A stretch of 12,049 nt of DNA from Ottowia sp. (GTDB taxonomy: Bacteria; Pseudomonadota; Gammaproteobacteria; Burkholderiales; Burkholderiaceae_C): NCBI GenBank assembly GCA_023228705.1, contig JALOAS010000093.1:1-12049 (forward strand), given 5' to 3'. Each line of letters starts with the position of its first letter. The first letter of the stretch is position 1. The notes beneath the pieces are model-generated. The model was not told the DNA's origin and did no database searches. It saw nothing but the letters and a program-made list of their open reading frames with translations. This document shows positions 7,442-12,049 of this stretch, piece after piece. Position numbers and translations under genes: made by a program.

Positions 7442-8890
7442 ATGGGCAGGATCACCGGCTTTCTCGAATTCCAGCGCCTGCAAGAGCCGCACCAGGCGCC
7501 GCGCGAGCGCAAGCTGCATTGGCATGAATTCATCGAGCACCTGGACGACGAAAACGCCCAGGTGCAGGCGGCGCGCTGCATGGACTGCGGCGTCCCGTTC
7601 TGCCAGCACGGCTGCCCGGTGGACAACATCATCCCGGACTGGAACGGGCTGGTCTGCGAAGCCGACTGGAAGCGGGCGCTGGATTCGCTGCTCTCGACCA
7701 ACAATTTCCCCGAATTCACCGGCCGCATCTGCCCGGCACCGTGCGAGGCGGCATGCACGCTGGGCATAGGCAGCGACCCGGTGGGAATCAAGTCGCTGGA
7801 GCGCAAGATCGTAGACAAGGGCTGGGAGCAGGGCTGGGTGGTGCCGCAGCCGCCCGAGCACCCGAGCGGCCAGTGCGTGGCGGTGGTCGGCTCCGGCCCG
7901 GCGGGGCTGGCCTGCGCGCAGCAGCTCGCGCGTGCCGGGCACCGCGTCACGGTGTTCGAGAAGAACAACCGGGCCGGCGGCCTGCTGCGCTACGGCATCC
8001 CGGACTTCAAGCTGGAAAAGCACCACATCCACCGGCGCACCAGCCAGATGCAGGCCGAGGGCGTGGTTTTCCGCTGCAACGTCGCCGTGGGCCTGCAATG
8101 GCCGGGCGCAACGACCCTTGCACCCGAGGACCTGCTGGCCGAATTCGACGCCGTGGTGCTCGCCGGCGGCTGCGAGACGCCGCGCGACCTGCGCATCCCG
8201 GGACGCGAGCTGGCGGGCGTGCACTTTGCGCTGGACTATCTGCCGCAGCAGAACCACCTGAACGCCGGCGACCCGGTGCCGGACCCCATCCTCGCCGCCG
8301 GCGAGCCGGTGGTCGTCATAGGCGGCGGCGACACCGGCTCGGATTGCGTGGGCACCGCGAACCGGCAGCGCGCGGCCAGCGTGACGCAATTCGAGCTGCT
8401 GCCCATGCCGCCCGAGCACGAGGACAAGGCACTGACCTGGCCCTACTGGCCGCTCAAGCTGCGCACTTCCAGCTCGCACGAGGAGGGCTGCCGGCGCGAC
8501 TGGGCGGTCGGCACCAAGCGCTTCAACGGCGACGGCCGCGGCCACGTGGCCAGCCTCACCGCAGCGCGGCTGCGGCGCGAGCAGGGCCGGATGGTGGAAA
8601 TCCCCGGCTCCGACTTTGACGTGCCCGCGCGCCTGGTGCTGCTTGCCATGGGGTTCGTCGCGCCGCGCCAGGACATGCTCGACGCCTTTGGCGTCGCGCG
8701 CGATGCGCGCGGCAACGCCAGGGCAGGCGACGGCATCATCGACGGCTACCGCACCAGCGTCGACAAGGTCTTTGCCGCCGGCGACATGCGCCGCGGCCAG
8801 TCGCTGGTGGTCTGGGGCATACGCGAGGGCCGCCAGTGCGCACGCGCGGTGGACGAATACCTGATGGGGTACAGCGAGTTGCCGCGCTGA
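7442..8890 (+). CDS. gltD: Glutamate synthase small (NADPH-oxidising, FAD) subunit
   Basis: GltD takes electrons from NADPH through FAD and two [4Fe-4S] clusters to GltB. The product is 482 residues, near the usual 470-490. The N-terminal cysteine groups are intact: C46-x2-C49-x4-C54-x3-C58 (ARCMDCGVPFCQHGCPVDN) and C97-x3-C101-x3-C105 (GRICPAPCEAAC). The FAD-binding VVGSGPAG is at 148-155, followed by GGLLRYGIPDFKLEK. The second nucleotide-binding motif GGGDTGSDC starts at 294 and the C-terminal FAD motif AAGDMRRGQSLVVWGI starts at about 445. The frame stays open upstream inside gltB, but the ATG at 7442 has a strong AAGGAG and the family start MGRITGFLEF. The contrast with GltB is useful: here every cluster cysteine is kept. 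It is in one operon with gltB and probably with dapL 23 bases downstream. Confidence 0.97.
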   Translation: MGRITGFLEFQRLQEPHQAPRERKLHWHEFIEHLDDENAQVQAARCMDCGVPFCQHGCPVDNIIPDWNGLVCEADWKRALDSLLSTNNFPEFTGRICPAPCEAACTLGIGSDPVGIKSLERKIVDKGWEQGWVVPQPPEHPSGQCVAVVGSGPAGLACAQQLARAGHRVTVFEKNNRAGGLLRYGIPDFKLEKHHIHRRTSQMQAEGVVFRCNVAVGLQWPGATTLAPEDLLAEFDAVVLAGGCETPRDLRIPGRELAGVHFALDYLPQQNHLNAGDPVPDPILAAGEPVVVIGGGDTGSDCVGTANRQRAASVTQFELLPMPPEHEDKALTWPYWPLKLRTSSSHEEGCRRDWAVGTKRFNGDGRGHVASLTAARLRREQGRMVEIPGSDFDVPARLVLLAMGFVAPRQDMLDAFGVARDARGNARAGDGIIDGYRTSVDKVFAAGDMRRGQSLVVWGIREGRQCARAVDEYLMGYSELPR

Positions 8891-8913
8891 CGCGCTCGGC
8901 CGCCCCAAGCGCC

Positions 8914-10134
8914 ATGATCAAAATCAACGAGAACTACCTGAAGCTTGAAGCGGATTATCTGTTTGCCAGCGTCGCCTCGCGCGTGCGCGAGTTCGAGCAG
9001 AAGAATCCCGGGCGCGAGCTGGTCTGGATGGGCATAGGCGACGTGACGCAGCCGCTGCCGCCGGCCTGCATCGTCGCGTTTCACCGGGCCGTGGCCGAGC
9101 TGGCGCAACGCCAGAGCTTCCGCGGCTACGGCCCGTCGGCGGGCTACGGCTTCCTGCGCGAGGCCATCGCCAGGCACGACTTCCAGGCGCGCGGCGCCGA
9201 CATCTCGGCCGACGAGGTCTTCGTGAGCGACGGTGCCAAGTGCGACAGCGCCAACGTGCAGGAGCTCTTCGCGCGCGAGCTGCGCCTGGCCATCCCCGAC
9301 CCGGTGTACCCCGTGTACCTGGAGAGCAACGTCATGGCCGGGCGCACCGGGGTGGCGCGCGACGGGCGCTACGAGGGCGTCACCTACCTGGAAGCCACGC
9401 CGGCCAACGGCTACGTGCCGGACCTGCCCGCAGCGCCGGTGGACCTGATCTACCTGTGCTTCCCGAACAATCCAACCGGCGCCACCGCAACGCGCGAGCA
9501 GCTCGGCAACTGGGTGGACTGGGCCCGTGCCAACCGGGCGCTGATCCTGTTCGACGCCGCCTATGAATCCTACATCCGCGATCCGGACCTGCCGCACTCC
9601 ATCTATGAGATCCCGGGTGCGCAGCAGGTTGCGATCGAGTTCCGCAGCTACTCCAAGAGCGCGGGGTTCACCGGCGTGCGCTGCGCCTACACCGTGGTCC
9701 CGGCGGCCTGCACGGCGTACACGGCGGACGGCGCGCCCGTTGCGCTGCGCGAGCTCTGGCGCCGCCGGCAGGACACCAAGTCCAACGGGGTCTCGTACCC
9801 GGTGCAGCGAGCCGCCGAAGCGCTGTACGGCGCCGAGGGCCAGCGCCAGGTGCGCGCGCTGACCGATGGCTACCTGGCCAACGCCGCCTGTGCCCTTGAC
9901 GCGCTGGGCCGGCTGGGGTACCGCTGCAGCGGCGGCAGCAACTCACCGTACATCTGGCTGCAGGTCGAAGGCGACTCCTGGACTTTTTTTGATCGCCTGC
10001 TGCAGCGCCATGGCGTCGTGTGCACGCCCGGCGCGGGTTTCGGCCGCTGCGGCGAGCACCACGTGCGCCTGAGCGCGTTCAGCAGCCTGGCGCACACCCG
10101 GGAAGCCATGCGCCGAATGGCCGGAATGCACTGA
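8914..10134 (+). CDS. dapL: LL-diaminopimelate aminotransferase
   Basis: DapL transfers the amino group of glutamate to tetrahydrodipicolinate, giving LL-diaminopimelate in one PLP-dependent step and bypassing the acylated intermediates of the DapD/DapC/DapE route. The 406-residue product matches the family length of about 400-410. Diagnostic stretches are MIKINENYLKLEADYLF, IGDVTQPLPPA, FRGYGPSAGYGFLREAIA, ISADEVFVSDGAK, DPVYPVY, IYLCFPNNPTGA, LILFDAAYESYI and FRSYSKSAGFTGVR. Lys248 in SYSKSAGF is the expected PLP lysine. KSNGVSYPVQRAAEALY resembles the bacterial rather than the plant subgroup. The ATG at 8914 is chosen because the family start begins there; the frame extends upstream into gltD. 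No clear Shine-Dalgarno precedes it, so translation may be coupled to gltD, which ends 23 bases earlier. G/C content and codon use look like the neighbours. This route is uncommon in betaproteobacteria as far as I know. Confidence 0.93.
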   Translation: MIKINENYLKLEADYLFASVASRVREFEQKNPGRELVWMGIGDVTQPLPPACIVAFHRAVAELAQRQSFRGYGPSAGYGFLREAIARHDFQARGADISADEVFVSDGAKCDSANVQELFARELRLAIPDPVYPVYLESNVMAGRTGVARDGRYEGVTYLEATPANGYVPDLPAAPVDLIYLCFPNNPTGATATREQLGNWVDWARANRALILFDAAYESYIRDPDLPHSIYEIPGAQQVAIEFRSYSKSAGFTGVRCAYTVVPAACTAYTADGAPVALRELWRRRQDTKSNGVSYPVQRAAEALYGAEGQRQVRALTDGYLANAACALDALGRLGYRCSGGSNSPYIWLQVEGDSWTFFDRLLQRHGVVCTPGAGFGRCGEHHVRLSAFSSLAHTREAMRRMAGMH

Positions 10135-10171
10135 AAGCGGCGCCCCAGCCCACCAGAACCACGGCCCCGCC

Positions 10172-11518
10172 ATGCCGATGCCTCCAGGATTCCGCACGCG
10201 CCTGCTGCCCATGCTCGAGGACGTTGCGAACCAGTTCGCAACGCCGTTCCACATCTACGACGAAGCCGGCATCCGCGACACCGTGCAGGGGCTGAACGCC
10301 GCGTTTTCCGGCGTTCCGTGGTTCCGCGAGTACTTCGCGGTCAAGGCCCTGCCCAACCCGCGCATCCTCGGCATCATGAAGGACCTGGGGCTGGGCTTTG
10401 ACTGCAGCTCGATTGCCGAGCTCGTGCTTGCCCGGCGCGCCGGCGCCCGGGGCGAGGACATCCTGTTCACCTCCAACAACACCTCGCAGGACGAATTCGC
10501 CGCCGCTGCGGCCGACGGCGGCTGCATCCTCAACCTGGACGACGTCAGCCTGCTGGCCAAGGTGCCCCGGCTGCCCGAGCTGGTCTGCTTCCGCTACAAC
10601 CCGGGCGCCGCGCGGCGCGGCAACGCCATCATCGGCGCGCCGGAGCAGGCCAAGTTCGGCGTGGCCGACAGCCAGATCCTGGACGCTTTCCGTGCCGCCC
10701 AGGCGCGCGGCGCCAGGCGCTTTGGCCTGCACTGCATGCTGGCGTCCAACGAGCGCGATGCCGACGCCCTGGTCCAGACCGTTGCCATGCTGCTGGAGCT
10801 GGCCGAGGCCATGGGCCGGGCGCTGGACATCCGCCTTGATTTCATCAACATGGGCGGTGGGCTCGGCATCCCGTATCGGCCCGGGGACACGCGCTTTGAC
10901 GTACCGAAGCTGGGCCGCGAGACGGCTCGCCTGCTCGCGGGCTTTGGCGCGCGCAACGCGTACCAGCCGCGGGTGTTCATGGAGAGCGGCCGCTACGTCA
11001 CGGGTCCCAGCGGCGTGCTTGTCACGCGCGCGATCAACCGCAAGGACACCTACCGCAGCTACGTCGGCGTTGATGCGTGCATGTCGGCGCTGATGCGCCC
11101 GGGCATGTACGGCGCCTACCACCACGTCGAGGTGCTGGGCAAGCCAGCCGGCCCGGACGACAGGCCGGTGGACGTGGTCGGGTCGCTGTGCGAGAACAAC
11201 GACAAGTTTGCCGAGCAGCGACCGCTGCCGCCCATTGCCGACGGCGACCTGCTCCTCATCCACGACACCGGCGCGCACGGCCACGCCATGGGCTTCGACT
11301 ACAACGGGCGGCTGCGTCCGAAGGAGCTGCTGCTGCGCGGCGACGGCCGGGTCGAATTGATCCGGCGCGCGCAGTCGCTGGACGACTACTTTGCCACCCT
11401 GGACTTCCCGCCCCGGGTGGTTGCGCCGCAGCGGCGTGGCACACCATCGGTCCGAGGCGCTGCTGACGACGCCACCGCCGCATCCCGGCGCACGCTGACG
11501 GGAACCCCGCGGGGTTGA
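10172..11518 (+). CDS. lysA: Diaminopimelate decarboxylase, DapL-associated subgroup
   Basis: It converts meso-diaminopimelate to lysine using PLP, the last step of lysine synthesis; an epimerase (DapF), not in this window, must first convert the DapL product. The product is 448 residues, of alanine-racemase-like fold III. Visible motifs: TPFHIYDEAGIR, EYFAVKALPNPRIL with PLP Lys58, FDCSSIAELVLA, FTSNNTS, FINMGGGLGIPYRP (Gly228-230), FMESGRYVTGP, YVGVDACMSALMRPGMYGAYHH, VGSLCENNDKFA with Cys340, and HDTGAHGHAMGFDYNG. SLCENNDKF in place of the common PVCES-D is what I know from decarboxylases linked to dapL. Homologues normally end near DYFATLDF (residue 412); here 36 low-complexity residues follow. 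The first ATG (10172) is given; an in-frame ATG at 10178 is equally possible, and neither has a clear Shine-Dalgarno. It lies 37 bases after dapL. A relative such as carboxynorspermidine decarboxylase is unlikely from these motifs. Confidence 0.92.
   Translation: MPMPPGFRTRLLPMLEDVANQFATPFHIYDEAGIRDTVQGLNAAFSGVPWFREYFAVKALPNPRILGIMKDLGLGFDCSSIAELVLARRAGARGEDILFTSNNTSQDEFAAAAADGGCILNLDDVSLLAKVPRLPELVCFRYNPGAARRGNAIIGAPEQAKFGVADSQILDAFRAAQARGARRFGLHCMLASNERDADALVQTVAMLLELAEAMGRALDIRLDFINMGGGLGIPYRPGDTRFDVPKLGRETARLLAGFGARNAYQPRVFMESGRYVTGPSGVLVTRAINRKDTYRSYVGVDACMSALMRPGMYGAYHHVEVLGKPAGPDDRPVDVVGSLCENNDKFAEQRPLPPIADGDLLLIHDTGAHGHAMGFDYNGRLRPKELLLRGDGRVELIRRAQSLDDYFATLDFPPRVVAPQRRGTPSVRGAADDATAASRRTLTGTPRG
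11503..11516. repeat. 14-bp perfect palindrome at the end of lysA
   Basis: AACCCCGCGGGGTT is fully self-complementary, and its last base is the first base of the lysA stop codon. As RNA it can form a short G/C stem with a CGCG loop. No T-run follows on either strand, so it is not a standard intrinsic terminator, though it may take part in ending or stabilising the lysA transcript. Confidence 0.45.
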
Positions 11519-11530
11519 AATGCCCCGATC

Positions 11531-11544
11531 GAGGCAGTCGCCTC
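11531..11544 (+). terminator. Weak terminator-like hairpin after lysA
   Basis: GAGGC-AGTC-GCCTC forms a 5-bp stem with a 4-base loop 12 bases after the lysA stop. The following bases are tgccgcccgtttatt, so a short T-rich stretch lies ten bases beyond the stem. The stem is short and the U-run poor; the call rests mainly on position between convergent genes. Confidence 0.25.
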
Positions 11545-11557
11545 TGCCGCCCGTTTA

Positions 11558-11574
11558 TTGCCCAGCCAGGGCAA
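11558..11574. terminator. Hairpin in the lysA/gatB convergent gap, possible bidirectional terminator
   Basis: TTGCCC-AGCCA-GGGCAA is a perfect 6-bp stem with a 5-base loop, 43 bases downstream of the gatB stop (read on the minus strand) and 39 bases downstream of the lysA stop. Neither strand has a proper T-tract after it. It is the best stem in the gap, but function is only inferred from location. Confidence 0.3.
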
Positions 11575-11616
11575 CAGGTCATCAGCACTGCGAGCGGTCG
11601 GCCGCCCAGCCCGCGC

Positions 11617-12049
11617 TCATCCCAGCAGCTCGCGCAGCAATTCATTGACGCGTGCCGGGTCGGCCTTGCCGCCGCTGGCCTTCATGACCTGGCCTACCAG
11701 CGCGTTCAGGGCCTTGTCCTTGCCCGCCCGGAATTGCGCGACGCTCTTGGCGTTGTCCGCGATCACTTGCTCGGCCATCTGCCGCAGCGCCTGGTCGTCG
11801 TGCGTTTGCCCGAGCCTGGACGCGGCGATGACGTCCGCCACCGTGCCGCCGTCCTGCCACAGCGCATCGAAGACCCGGCGCGCCGCTGCGTTGCTGATCG
11901 TGCCATCCTGGATGCGCGCGATCAGCTCGCCCAGCGTGCGCGCAGCCAGCGGCGCCTGCTCTATCGCGATGCCCTCGCTCCTCAGCCGGTGCGCCAGCAC
12001 GCCGCGTATCCAGTTGCCCGCCAGCCCGGGCGCGCCGCAAGTGATGGCG
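11617..12049 (-). CDS. gatB: Asp-tRNA(Asn)/Glu-tRNA(Gln) amidotransferase subunit B, C-terminal part; cut by window edge
   Basis: GatB is the tRNA-binding kinase subunit of GatCAB, which amidates Glu-tRNA(Gln) or Asp-tRNA(Asn) with ammonia that GatA releases from glutamine. The minus-strand frame enters from the window edge with no start inside and ends at a TGA (11617-11619), giving 143 codons. LAGNWIRGVLAHRL matches the ANW-x-x-G helix before the tail. GELIARIQDGTISNAAARRVFDALW, VIADNAKSVAQFRAGKDKALNALVGQVMKAS and GKADPARVNELLRELLG match the C-terminal YqeY-like domain and conserved GatB ending. An internal GTG at 12000 is not the real start, because the conserved sequence continues upstream of it. 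It converges on lysA with a 98-bp gap. gatA and gatC would be expected upstream, outside the window. Confidence 0.93.
   Translation of the reverse strand, partial: AITCGAPGLAGNWIRGVLAHRLRSEGIAIEQAPLAARTLGELIARIQDGTISNAAARRVFDALWQDGGTVADVIAASRLGQTHDDQALRQMAEQVIADNAKSVAQFRAGKDKALNALVGQVMKASGGKADPARVNELLRELLG

Noticed and set aside
2701..7968. A 1755-codon open frame on the minus strand, antisense to gltB and the start of gltD
   Set aside because: It lies in codon register with gltB, where antisense stops would need TTA, CTA or TCA codons in gltB. These are avoided in G/C-rich genomes, so the open frame is a by-product. Its translation is Arg/His/Ala/Val-rich with no recognisable domain.
7373..8908. 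A 511-codon minus-strand open frame antisense to gltD, and a similar 401-codon frame antisense to lysA (10079-11284)
   Set aside because: Both are in register with the real gene and arise from the same lack of TTA/CTA/TCA codons. Neither resembles a protein family.
8836..8913. An upstream start for dapL inside gltD
   Set aside because: The 26 extra residues do not resemble DapL, whose conserved start (INENYLKL) begins at the ATG at 8914.
12000..12000. GTG at 12000 (minus) as the start of a short separate gene
   Set aside because: The same frame continues upstream to the window edge with GatB-like sequence (GNWIRG), so this is an internal valine codon.

Overview
The window comes from a very GC-rich bacterial chromosome, most likely a betaproteobacterium and probably of the order Burkholderiales. 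I base this on the general look of CarA, GltB, GltD and the GatB tail, on the strong G/C bias at third codon positions, and on long antisense open frames typical of such genomes. Genus is not assignable by eye. The window is densely coded: six genes, two of them cut by the window edges, plus one divergent promoter region and one convergent junction. The largest gap without a gene is 285 bases.

Layout. Positions 1-874 (minus) carry the N-terminal part of carA, the small glutamine-hydrolysing subunit of carbamoyl-phosphate synthase. Upstream of it on the same strand lies glnA, glutamine synthetase type I (1027-2436, minus). A 285-bp divergent region (2437-2721) with several AT-rich and palindromic elements separates glnA from a plus-strand run: gltB (2722-7428), gltD (7442-8890), dapL (8914-10134) and lysA (10172-11518). 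Gaps in that run are 13, 23 and 37 bases, so a single operon is likely. A convergent junction with three small palindromes (11519-11616) leads to the C-terminal end of gatB (11617 to the window edge, minus).

How the genes fit together. GlnA makes glutamine. GltB/GltD convert glutamine plus 2-oxoglutarate to two glutamates. DapL uses glutamate as the amino donor to make LL-diaminopimelate in one step, and LysA decarboxylates meso-diaminopimelate to lysine. CarA and the GatCAB complex, of which GatB is part, are also glutamine consumers. The window is therefore a nitrogen-assimilation hub with a lysine/cell-wall precursor branch attached.

Most notable points. (1) GltB, otherwise well conserved, has glycine instead of cysteine at the middle ligand position of its expected [3Fe-4S] motif (C1163-x5-G1169-x4-C1174). 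(2) DapL and the DapL-associated form of LysA are an uncommon lysine route for a betaproteobacterium, and here they sit directly behind gltBD. (3) The glnA-gltB divergent region carries a repeated 10-mer with a common downstream 5-mer, one copy near each promoter candidate. I found no CRISPR array, tRNA, rRNA, insertion sequence or clear mobile element, and no entirely new multi-gene system.
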